DNA from: Pseudomonas sp. LFM046
GTDB lineage: Bacteria > Pseudomonadota > Gammaproteobacteria > Pseudomonadales > Pseudomonadaceae
Assembly: GCF_000949385.2 (NCBI RefSeq)
Contig: NZ_JYKO02000001.1
Location: 3,668,770 to 3,732,769, forward strand
Length of the DNA stretch: 64,000 bases
Direction: 5' to 3'
Shown: positions 1 to 6,668 of the stretch, in pieces
Layout: every line of letters begins with the position of its first letter
How positions within the stretch are numbered: position 1 is the stretch's first letter
Position numbers and translations under genes: made by a program
The notes under the pieces: model-generated
Seen by the model: only the letters and a program-made list of their open reading frames with translations
What the model was told of the DNA's origin: nothing
Databases searched by the model: none

Positions 1-45
1 CAGGAACCCGGTCAGTCTCCTTCGCGGAGCAGGGGCTCATCTGAG

Positions 46-70
46 CCAAGGGGGCCTGCCCCCCTTTTTT
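46..70 (+). terminator. Rho-independent terminator of a gene left of the window
   Basis: A GGGGG / CCCCC stem (50-54 with 60-64) around a 5-nt loop is followed by six T residues on the + strand. The minus strand has no T tract after it, so it serves a + strand gene whose body lies outside the window rather than the NYN gene that ends at 82. Confidence 0.6.
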
Positions 71-81
71 GCAAGATGGGA

Positions 82-885
82 TCAGTTGATCACTTCGGCC
101 GCGGCTTCTTCACGCGCGGCCAAGCTCACGCTCCAGTGCCCACCGTTTTCCTGGACAAGTTGCAGCAGGTCGTAGGTCTTGATCATGTCGAGCAGGCCCG
201 AGTGACCGTATGCGCTGGGAGAAAATGCAGGATCAGTTCGTTTCAGGTATTGCCCCAGAGCGCTCAGGGTGACCTTGCCCTCGCTGGTTCTGGCGGCGAG
301 CAACGACACTGCATCTACCACGAACCTCGGTCTGCGTTTGACCGCGGGCTTTGCGGGTTCAGGCTTGGCGGGTTCGGTCTTCAGGTTGGCGTCAAGCTTG
401 GCGGCAGGTTTCTCGGCCTGCTCCGCAAGTTCTTCGGCGTGCTCGTCTCGGCTCCACTCGAAGAACTGGTCGCTGGCGTTGCGCAGCGCCGCAGGTGTCT
501 TGGACTCACCAACAATGCAGACCGTGGCGCCCCGCTCACGAAGCTTGCGGCACAGGTAGGCGAAGTCGGAGTCGCTGGTGACCAGGCAGAAGGTGTCGAC
601 TCGATGATCGAAAAGGGCTTCCAGGGCATCGAGCGCCAACGCGATATCCGATGTGTTCTTACCCGCTGCGTACTGATACTGGAGACATGGCGTGAAGGCC
701 AAGCGCACCAGCGCCTCCTGCCATTTGTTGGCCAGCGATCCGTGGTTTCCATAACCTCTGCGAAGCACCACACGCCCGAACTGGGCAACGACACGCAGCG
801 CGTGTTCCAGAATCTCGGGAGATACGTTGTCGCAATCGACCAGGACCGCGACACGTGTTTCTCCAGGGGGAATGAATACGCCCAT
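82..885 (-). CDS. NYN-domain nuclease-like protein with C-terminal LOTUS/OST-HTH domain
   Basis: The 267-residue protein has an N-terminal NYN (PIN-like, LabA/MNS1-type) domain of roughly residues 10-150 with the expected acidic residues: D17 and D19 in VDCDN, D80 in NTSD, and D105/D107 in TSDSDF. A low-complexity Ala/Glu/Pro/Lys linker (about 150-185) leads to a C-terminal winged-helix OST-HTH/LOTUS-like segment (about 188-258). NYN proteins of this layout are thought to be metal-dependent RNases, with LOTUS giving RNA binding; the target here is unknown. The ATG at 885 follows an AGGAG-type ribosome site. It lies at the far end of the plasmid-like island, next to ardA and divergent from it, so an accessory role is an inference. 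Confidence 0.8.
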   Translation of the reverse strand: MGVFIPPGETRVAVLVDCDNVSPEILEHALRVVAQFGRVVLRRGYGNHGSLANKWQEALVRLAFTPCLQYQYAAGKNTSDIALALDALEALFDHRVDTFCLVTSDSDFAYLCRKLRERGATVCIVGESKTPAALRNASDQFFEWSRDEHAEELAEQAEKPAAKLDANLKTEPAKPEPAKPAVKRRPRFVVDAVSLLAARTSEGKVTLSALGQYLKRTDPAFSPSAYGHSGLLDMIKTYDLLQLVQENGGHWSVSLAAREEAAAEVIN

Positions 886-1281
886 CCCTGCTCCTTCTGT
901 TGTCTTTCCGTTTCAGATAGCTGATCGATGCGGAGGAACCAAGCCGTTCCTGGCCATCCTCATTTCAACTGAGTATGCCCAACGGCGAGTGTTGTCGGTA
1001 CACCCTGCCATCTCTTGAGCAACAAGTTTTCCATTGCGCCGAGGAGATAGCAGCAACGGAACAATGGGGCCGGTCACCACAAGGTGTTGATCTATTCTTC
1101 CAGAACAGGGGTTCTTGCCCCCTCAAATTCAAGAAAAATAGCCGGTATCCACCTGGCCGCTGAGCTGGGTGGAGCCTCCGCGATTTTTCCTGATTTTTTC
1201 ACGACTGCCTTAGTCGCCCTAGTCGGCAGGGGTTCATGCGCAATGCAAGCGCAGAACCCTGAAGACGAAGGAGCGAAAACC
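886..1281. other. Divergent intergenic region between the NYN gene and ardA
   Basis: About 400 bases without a convincing gene. It must hold the promoters of the minus-strand NYN gene and of ardA. I see no clear operator or repeat; the only small symmetry is a GCC-TTAGTCGCCCTAGTC-GGC element near 1208-1228. Confidence 0.4.
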
Positions 1282-1794
1282 ATGAGCGAAGCAATCAGGA
1301 TCTACGTTGCCGACCTGGCCGCCTACAACGCTGGTCAGCTGCACGGTGTCTGGATCGATGCGACCCTGGACCTGGATGATATCCAGGCGGAGGTTGATGC
1401 AATGCTGGCAGCCTCACCTGTCGAGGATGCGGAGGAGTACGCCATCCACGACTTCGAGGGCTTCGACGGCTACCGTCTCGACGAGTACGAAGGGCTGCAA
1501 GCCGCCCACGATATCGCCTGTTTTGTTGAGGAGTACCCCGACGTTGGTGGCGCCCTGCTCGTCCAGTCCAACGACCTGGAGCAAGCGCGCAAGGTTGCCG
1601 AAGAGGACTACTGCGGTTGCTACGCCTCGCTAGCCGACTATGCCCAGGAACTCACTGAGCAGACCACCAGCATTCCTCAACATCTCGCCCACTACATTGA
1701 CTACCGAGCCATGGCCCGCGACATGGAGATCGGCGGCGACGTGTTCACCCTGGAGACCGGCTTCGAGCAGGTGCACGTGTTCTGGAACAGGTAG
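1282..1794 (+). CDS. ardA: Antirestriction protein ArdA
   Basis: A 170-residue, strongly acidic protein with the ArdA family layout: an N-terminal VADLAAYNAG...G.WIDA segment, then a central AEEYAIHDFEGF segment, and a C-terminal half rich in Asp/Glu. ArdA mimics bent B-form DNA and blocks type I restriction-modification enzymes, protecting an incoming element. I chose ATG 1282 because GAAGGAG lies eight bases upstream and the length then equals the usual ArdA size; a longer in-frame reading back to 1084 has no family match. A strong terminator follows. It sits in the island's leading accessory zone beside replication and transfer genes, as in many conjugative elements. Confidence 0.92.
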   Translation: MSEAIRIYVADLAAYNAGQLHGVWIDATLDLDDIQAEVDAMLAASPVEDAEEYAIHDFEGFDGYRLDEYEGLQAAHDIACFVEEYPDVGGALLVQSNDLEQARKVAEEDYCGCYASLADYAQELTEQTTSIPQHLAHYIDYRAMARDMEIGGDVFTLETGFEQVHVFWNR

Positions 1795-1802
1795 CTCAGG
1801 CT

Positions 1803-1843
1803 GAGGGCACCGGGATTGACCCGGTGCCCTTGTTTTTTTTTGC
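1803..1843 (+). terminator. Terminator of ardA
   Basis: An AGGGCACCGGG / CCCGGTGCCCT hairpin with a GATTGA-type loop is followed by TTGTTTTTTTTT. It lies directly after the ardA stop codon and isolates ardA from the replication operon. Confidence 0.85.
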
Positions 1844-1958
1844 GCCCCTGTCCATTCGGACACCCGCGCGCCCCACCCTGGAAGCTGATCGGGTGCTGCA
1901 CGCACCCTGCGATCAGCCAGGGGCAGGTGTGCCGAATCGCGGTCGCACATTCGGACCG

Positions 1959-2110
1959 TTACGGACTTACGAATCTGCACAAATGAGCCAATCCGCTTCT
2001 GCGGAACTGCGAATTTGTGGGGAAACGGATTTACGCTTTTACGGAAGTACGGAAAAGCGCCGATGCGTTTTTCAGGTTCCGCGCGAAACCGCAGATCCGT
2101 ATATCAGCAG
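1959..2110. repeat. Degenerate 8-bp phased array, candidate centromere
   Basis: Read in steps of eight from 1959, nineteen consecutive units share the pattern N-T-V-C-G-N-N-N. Position 5 is G in 18 of 19, position 4 is C in 15 of 19, position 2 is T in 15 of 19, and position 3 is never T. Units include TTACGGAC (1959), CTGCGGAA (1999), TTACGGAA (2039) and ATCCGTAT (2095). Phasing is lost before 1959 and after 2110. No gene covers it. It lies upstream of the HTH-repA-parA operon. Short degenerate boxes with 8-bp phasing resemble the TP228 ParG binding array, so a partition site for the RHH-like protein at 4400 is my inference. Confidence 0.6.
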
Positions 2111-2306
2111 CACTGCGACCATGGGCAATTGCGGAGTCGCCTGCCGGGCAGTGTTCGCTCGCGTATATGGGCGCACTGGGTCAGGGTCCTGACCCTTTGG
2201 GCATCAATCCATGCCCCGCTCGCCATCGACGTTGCCCAGACCGAACAGAGCATGATCGAGCACGACGGCTACCACACGGTGCTCCTCCCACGTCAACGGA
2301 GGACAC
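2111..2306. promoter_or_regulatory. Leader region of the HTH-repA-parA operon
   Basis: No gene is supported here. It connects the 8-bp phased array to the operon start and must carry the operon promoter, which I cannot place with confidence. A GGAGGA ribosome site sits at 2298-2303, just before two consecutive ATG codons. Confidence 0.35.
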
Positions 2307-2681
2307 ATGATGCCGCACTCACCCGACCTCTCCCGTCACTCTCGTCTCGTCGATCTCGACTCCCCAGTGCATCGCAAGGCCGGTCCTTTGGCACACGCCA
2401 TGAGCCCTGCTGCGCGCGATAACGCGGCGCAGATGCCCCAGGCCTCCCCTGCGCCGCGCTACCTCACCAACGACGAAGCTGCGGCCTTTCTGCGCCTTTC
2501 ACCGCGGACGCTGGAGAAGCAGCGGATGATCGGTGGTGGGCCGCGCTTCCACAAGTTCGGCCGCCGAGTGATGTACGCGCTGACTGATCTCCAAGCCTGG
2601 GCCGATGCGCGCAGTTTCGAGACCACCTTCGACCCCGAGTACGTCGACCGCCACCAGGGAGCCAGCCGACATGACCAGTGA
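2307..2681 (+). CDS. AlpA-like / MerR-type helix-turn-helix DNA-binding protein
   Basis: A protein of up to 124 residues with one recognisable domain of roughly residues 51-102: RYLTNDEAAAFLRLSPRTLEKQR followed by the wing-like GPRFHKFGRRVMYALTDLQAWADAR. This is the HTH_17/excisionase-like fold common in AlpA-type regulators. The ~50-residue N-terminus is low complexity; an internal in-frame ATG at 2400 is an alternative start, but GGAGGA at 2298 favours 2307/2310. Its stop overlaps the GTG start of repA, so the two are translationally coupled. Genes of this type commonly precede RPA-family initiators on plasmids and integrative elements, probably as a regulator of replication or excision; the exact target is unknown. 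Confidence 0.8.
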   Translation: MMPHSPDLSRHSRLVDLDSPVHRKAGPLAHAMSPAARDNAAQMPQASPAPRYLTNDEAAAFLRLSPRTLEKQRMIGGGPRFHKFGRRVMYALTDLQAWADARSFETTFDPEYVDRHQGASRHDQ

Positions 2682-3520
2682 AGCTCTCCCCCATGAGTCG
2701 CAGCCAATATCCCCAGCCGAAGGAAAACGAGCAGTTGGATCTGTTCCGGGCTCTGCCGGGGGACATGGCACCGCGCGACGCCCAGGACCTGATGGCACAT
2801 CCGTTCTTCTCGCTGGCCAAGTCGCGACGTACCGTACCCATCGACTTCCGCTCCGGCGGCGTGACGGTACGTGTGGAGGGCACGCTGGAGCATGGCATCG
2901 CCACGATCTGGGATGCCGACATCCTGATCTGGGCGGCCAGCCAGATCGTCGAGGCGCGCGATGCGGGCATCCCCACTTCGCGCCTGATGCGGGCGACACC
3001 TTACGAGATCCTGCGCTTCATCGGCCGTGGTACGTCGCTGCGCGATTACCAGCGGCTGAAGGCCGCCCTGGATCGACTGCAATCGACCAGCGTGGCCACC
3101 TCGATCCGCGAGGCCACTGGACGGCGCCTGCACCGCTTCTCCTGGATCAACGAGTGGAAGGAGCTGGCCGCTGCGGATGGCCGCCCGCTAGGCATCGAGC
3201 TGATCCTGCCCGACTGGTTCTACAGCGGGGTGATCGACCAGGCCCTGGTGCTCACCATCGACCCGGCCTACTTCCGACTCACCGGCGGCATCGAGCGCTG
3301 GCTGTACCGTCTGGTACGCAAGCATGGCGGGAGGCAGGAGGATGGCTGGCAGTTCGACTTTCGTCACCTGCATCGCAAGTCGGGGAGCATGGCGCGCTAC
3401 TCGGACTTCGCCTTCGACCTGCGCGCCCTTGTCGCTCGGCAATCGTTACCGGGCTACCAGTTGGGCATCGTGCATCTGCCACCCTCGACCGAGCTGCTGG
3501 CCTTCCGTCCCGTGCCGTAG
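2678..3520 (+). CDS. repA: Replication initiator protein A (RPA family)
   Basis: The 280-residue product has the layout of the plasmid RPA initiator family: an N-terminal PQPKENEQLDLFRALPGDMAPRDAQDLMAHPFFSLAKSKR-like head, the IWDADILIWAASQI segment, the TPYEILRFIGRGTSLRDYQRLKAALDRL helix region and a C-terminal RWLYRLVRKHGG...FDFRHLHRKSGSMARYSDFAFDLR block. Such proteins bind iterons and open the origin. GTG 2678 overlaps the upstream stop (GTGA); ATG 2693 is a possible alternative start. Three direct repeats lie just downstream, then parA. The family is typical of broad-host plasmids and of Tn4371-like elements, and its presence in a tRNA-linked island implies plasmid ancestry or a replicating excised form. 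Confidence 0.9.
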   Translation: MKLSPMSRSQYPQPKENEQLDLFRALPGDMAPRDAQDLMAHPFFSLAKSRRTVPIDFRSGGVTVRVEGTLEHGIATIWDADILIWAASQIVEARDAGIPTSRLMRATPYEILRFIGRGTSLRDYQRLKAALDRLQSTSVATSIREATGRRLHRFSWINEWKELAAADGRPLGIELILPDWFYSGVIDQALVLTIDPAYFRLTGGIERWLYRLVRKHGGRQEDGWQFDFRHLHRKSGSMARYSDFAFDLRALVARQSLPGYQLGIVHLPPSTELLAFRPVP

Positions 3521-3558
3521 ACGGCACGGGGATATCCTGCGGGCAAGCTGTGAATTCA

Positions 3559-3626
3559 CTCGTGCTATCAGGCGCAACCCGGCTCGTGCTATCGGGAGTA
3601 CGACTCTCGTGCCATCAGGAGTATGG
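3559..3626. repeat. Three iterons downstream of repA (putative oriV)
   Basis: Three direct repeats with core CTCGTGCYATCRGG begin at 3559, 3583 and 3606, a spacing of 24 and 23 bp (about two helical turns). The second and third copies extend to GGGAGTACGA and AGGAGTATGG. They lie 38 bases after the repA stop. RPA-type replicons have their origin next to the initiator gene, so these are probably RepA binding sites. Confidence 0.75.
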
Positions 3627-3667
3627 ATGCCCCTGCAGGCCACGTCTGGCGGGACCTCCAGCTGCCC

Positions 3668-3698
3668 TTAACTCTACTAACTCAAAAGCTCTAACTTC
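3668..3698. promoter_or_regulatory. ACTC-box run upstream of parA
   Basis: Boxes ACTC (3671), ACTC (3680) and GCTC (3688), spaced 9 and 8 bp in an AT-richer tract, lie about 75 bases before parA. They may be an operator through which the RHH-like protein represses parA, by analogy with ParG binding to ACTC boxes in TP228; this is an inference from short matches. Confidence 0.3.
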
Positions 3699-3764
3699 TT
3701 GTTGGGCGGGCGCCCCGTTGTGGACGAGCGCTGACGGCCACTGCATGGTCGGGGAGATCCGACC

Positions 3765-4403
3765 ATGATCGTTGCCCTGCTGAACCAGAAAGGCGGGGTC
3801 GGCAAGACCACCCTGGCCACCCATATCGCCGGCGAACTGGCCATGCGTGGCCACAACGTGATTCTGCTCGATGCCGACCCGCAGGGGTCAGCACTGGACT
3901 GGACACAGCGACGCAGCCAGCAGGGCTTGCCCAGGCTGTTCAGCGCCGTAGGCCTGGCACGGGAGACCCTGCACCAGGAAGCGCCGGAGCTGGCGCGACG
4001 CGCTGATCATGTGATCATCGACGGCCCTCCACGTATCGCCGCCCTCGCCCGCTCGGCGTTGCTGGCCGCCGATCGCGTGTTGATCCCGGTGCAGCCCAGC
4101 CCCTATGACCTGTGGGCCAGCGCGGAGATGGTCAGTTTGATTCGCGAAGCGCAGGTGTTTCGGCCGACCCTGCGCGCGGCGTTCGCCATCAACCGGCGCA
4201 TCAGTACCACGGTGATCGGTCGGGAAGCCCGCGGCGCACTGGCAGACCAACCGTTACCGGCCCTGCAGGCCGAGGTACGCCAGCGCATCGTGTTCGCCGA
4301 GAGTGTGGCGGCCGGCCGACTGGCACGCGAGCTGGCACCGGATAGTGCCGCCGCACGCGAGGTCAGCAGCCTGGTGGACGAGCTCTTGCGGTGGTCGCCA
4401 TGA
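3765..4403 (+). CDS. parA: ParA-type partition ATPase (short, type Ib-like)
   Basis: A 212-residue P-loop ATPase with the deviant Walker A motif KGGVGKTT at residues 9-16, the VILLDADPQG motif near 32-41 and a VIIDGPPR Walker B-like motif near 85. It lacks the N-terminal HTH of long ParA proteins, which places it with short ParA/ParF-like plasmid partition ATPases that pattern on the nucleoid and move plasmid DNA through a small centromere-binding partner. The stop overlaps the start of that partner at 4400 (ATGA). It follows repA and its iterons, forming a replication-partition module. Confidence 0.92.
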   Translation: MIVALLNQKGGVGKTTLATHIAGELAMRGHNVILLDADPQGSALDWTQRRSQQGLPRLFSAVGLARETLHQEAPELARRADHVIIDGPPRIAALARSALLAADRVLIPVQPSPYDLWASAEMVSLIREAQVFRPTLRAAFAINRRISTTVIGREARGALADQPLPALQAEVRQRIVFAESVAAGRLARELAPDSAAAREVSSLVDELLRWSP

Positions 4404-4642
4404 GCGGCAAGCACATCGGTATCGGAGCGCGTCCAATGGCCAACCCACAAGCCGAGGCCTGGATACGCCAGGGCGCCGCCATCGACAACGGCAAGATCGA
4501 ACGCTACACGGCACGGCTGACACTGGACATCACGCCGGCACTGCGCACCCGCATCAAGCTGGCTGCCTTCAGTCAGGGCGTCACGGTGGCGGAGATGTTG
4601 CGCGAACTACTGGAGCGGCAGTTCCCGGAGGTCACGCCATGA
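4400..4642 (+). CDS. Small ribbon-helix-helix-like partition partner protein
   Basis: An 80-residue protein with an unstructured basic N-terminus (SGKHIGIGARPMANPQAEAWI) and a C-terminal RHH-like segment: ERYTARLTLDITPALRTRIKLAAFSQGVTVAEMLRELLERQF, i.e. one beta strand then two helices. The arrangement matches ParG/StbB-like centromere-binding proteins encoded right after a short ParA, where the flexible tail stimulates ATP hydrolysis. ATG 4400 overlaps the parA stop, and its own stop overlaps the traF start. Likely DNA targets are the ACTC boxes upstream of parA or the 8-bp phased array at 1959-2110; neither is proven. Confidence 0.78.
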   Translation: MSGKHIGIGARPMANPQAEAWIRQGAAIDNGKIERYTARLTLDITPALRTRIKLAAFSQGVTVAEMLRELLERQFPEVTP

Positions 4643-5364
4643 TGAGCTACAACAGCATGCAGCCAGCGCAGGCAGATAGCTCCAAACAGATGCCGGAGTG
4701 TGTCGACGAGATGGACGCCATCGAGGACCTGAAGCACGCCAGGGACCATGACCAGAACCAGGTCGTGATCTGTTGCTCGCATGCTGGGCAGTCGTGCTTC
4801 CGCTCGCATGTGGCAGCTCGCTGGGGGCACGCTGCGATAGCAGCGGTTGCTCGCTGCGTTCAATGGCCACTAGCGCTGACTGCTGGCGGTCTGGTCGCGC
4901 TGGGTTGTATGGCACAAGGCACGTCATCACCACAGCTCGTCTACAACGCCTCCGACAGTGTGCCCACCGGCTGGTACCGCATCACCTCGACCAGTTCGCT
5001 GGCCGTCGGCGACCTGGTGCTCGTCCGCCTGCCTGCATATACGGCGACACTGGCGGCGCAGCGCGGCTATTTGCCGACTCACGTGCCGCTACTGAAGACA
5101 GTGGCAGCCGTCCCGCCGCAAATTTTCTGCGTACGCGGCGATCAAGTGCTGGTCGACGGTGTAGTTGCGGCCAATCGTCTGCACCGGGATCGACAGGGTC
5201 GAGCGCTGCCAGCCTGGCAGGCCTGTCGGTATCTGGTCGGCGATGAACTGTTCCTCCTCAGCACCTCCAACCCGGAGTCGTTCGACAGCCGCTACTTCGG
5301 TCCAATCTCTGCTAGCGCGGTGATCGGTCGAGCGCAGCCGCTGTGGTTGGAGTCGCGCCGATGA
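4639..5364 (+). CDS. traF: Conjugative transfer signal peptidase TraF (S26)
   Basis: A 241-residue S26-family serine peptidase. After a ~75-residue N-terminal extension and one membrane segment (about 77-92, WPLALTAGGLVALGCMA) comes the TraF box YNASDSVPTGWYRI with nucleophile S107, and the general-base lysine lies in VPLLKTVAAVPP (K153). TraF of RP4-type systems processes and cyclises the pilin TrbC, acting on the periplasmic face of the inner membrane. The N-terminal extension is longer than in RP4 TraF. It starts on ATG 4639 or 4642, overlapping the previous stop. It is the only intact mating-related gene left; no Trb pilus genes are in the window. Confidence 0.87.
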   Translation: MMSYNSMQPAQADSSKQMPECVDEMDAIEDLKHARDHDQNQVVICCSHAGQSCFRSHVAARWGHAAIAAVARCVQWPLALTAGGLVALGCMAQGTSSPQLVYNASDSVPTGWYRITSTSSLAVGDLVLVRLPAYTATLAAQRGYLPTHVPLLKTVAAVPPQIFCVRGDQVLVDGVVAANRLHRDRQGRALPAWQACRYLVGDELFLLSTSNPESFDSRYFGPISASAVIGRAQPLWLESRR

Positions 5365-5713
5365 GTCTGTCCACCTCACGTCTTACGGTCCTACGACTTC
5401 GGGTGGTTGGCTTGCACGAGCGACCTCCGCCACTGTGCCAGCGGCGATGCCCTTGCCCAGTTATTCAGGCCTGCGCCGAGGCCAGGCCTATCCAACTTGA
5501 TCACCTACCCCAGGAGCGCCAAGGCAGGGAAAAAGCGGAGGGCAAGATAAAAGGGCGCAGCACTTCGTGGCGCTCGAAAGCAGTCTGCACGGGGGTTGGA
5601 GGTGGCACAGAGGCGGTTCTGTCACGTGCAGGCCTGGCGTCTTCGGCGCGAAAACGCTGGCTCAGGCGCGTGCCTACCACGCTCCACTACGATCGGTTTG
5701 GAGATTCTTCAGG
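5365..5713. other. TraF-relaxase interval, likely location of the transfer origin
   Basis: About 350 bases with only a low-quality reading frame (ATG 5361 to 5717, Arg/Pro rich, no recognisable domain), which I do not call a gene. In Tn4371-like elements the interval before the relaxase carries oriT, so an oriT or its remnant may lie here. I cannot identify a nick site by eye. Confidence 0.3.
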
Positions 5714-6646
5714 ATGAGCAAGGAACGCAATCAGGACCACGAGCAACGCTTTCGTCCCCAACCTGGGAAACCGAAGCAACGCGGACATGCGTCCGTGCTC
5801 AAGCAGCTAGCCGGTTATCAGGGCTTCGTGATCTGCGAGAAGCCTCTGGCTACTCCGCAGGACGACCTGTCCGAACTCGCCGCCGCGCTGGGGCAAGTCA
5901 GCGGCTTCGCCCTGGACCTGGTGGAGCGCTACTCGGACGTCACCCGGCAACTGCGCGAGTGGGTCGAGCGGCACGATTGGCAACTGGTGCGCGCCAACCT
6001 CCACTGGGGCAAGGATCGCATCAATGACTACCGCCCCACGTGTGGCGTAACCAGCGAGGTGATTCATGCGCTGGATCTTGTCGGCTGGATCTGCCCACGA
6101 GCAGGCCAGCTCCGGCTGCATGGCGTCCTTGGCGTGCGCTCGGACTTCTCGATCTCCGGCGAAGCAGTCCTCGACACCGTGCAGCTCTCCGCCAGCCTGG
6201 GTGATGCGCCGGTCACCGGCTACAGCAGCTTCGTCAACATCGTTCGCCAGCGCACGGTGGACTTCAGTTTCGTCGACCGCGACGCCCGGCTGATCCATGC
6301 GCGCCTGGTGTTCGACACACCACGCTGGGACCACGACCAGTTGCGAATCTGGACCCGGGGAGCCAACGGCGCCGAGGAGCTGCTGCACAAGTTCGCTACC
6401 ACGCCCGACAAACCTGGGCTGGACACCCTGCACAAGCTCTCGCGACTGTGCCTGCAGGTGGTGCGCGCCGTGGCGCTCAAGGAAGCACCACGCCAGCCAT
6501 TTGCAGGCCTGGACACCGCCGTGGCGTTGCAACGCCTGCTCAATGATCTCGACACCCATGCCCAAACCCCACCCCCGGCGCGCTACGTCCATGGCGAAAC
6601 GCGTTTGCTGCTGGCCGAGGACAGCGATCTGGAAAGCCTCGGATAA
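5714..6646 (+). pseudogene. Chimeric ORF: relaxase N-terminus joined to a Gfo/Idh/MocA oxidoreductase lacking its Rossmann N-terminus
   Basis: The 310-residue frame has two unlike parts. Residues 1-33 (MSKERNQDHEQRFRPQPGKP, then KQRGHASVLKQL) look like the start of a Tn4371-type VirD2-like relaxase (FRxxPG...RG...VLKQ), as expected right after traF. From about residue 37 it reads as a Gfo/Idh/MocA dehydrogenase: VICEKPLA (E42-K43-P44), VERYSDVTRQLREWV and GVTSEVIHALDLVGWI. In that family EKP sits near residue 95 after a GxGxxG NAD site; here that site is missing, so NAD binding and activity are doubtful. It ends 22 bases before asnB and is the first frame of the cargo cassette. The reading frame is open, so a fusion protein may still be made. 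Confidence 0.6.
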
Positions 6647-6668
6647 CCCTATTCCCAAGGAGAAGACT

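Noticed and set aside
5361..5717. Open frame of 119 codons after traF
   Set aside because: Arg/Pro/Ser-rich translation without domain, periodicity or homolog known to me; it overlaps the start of the relaxase-like frame and lies where an oriT is expected.
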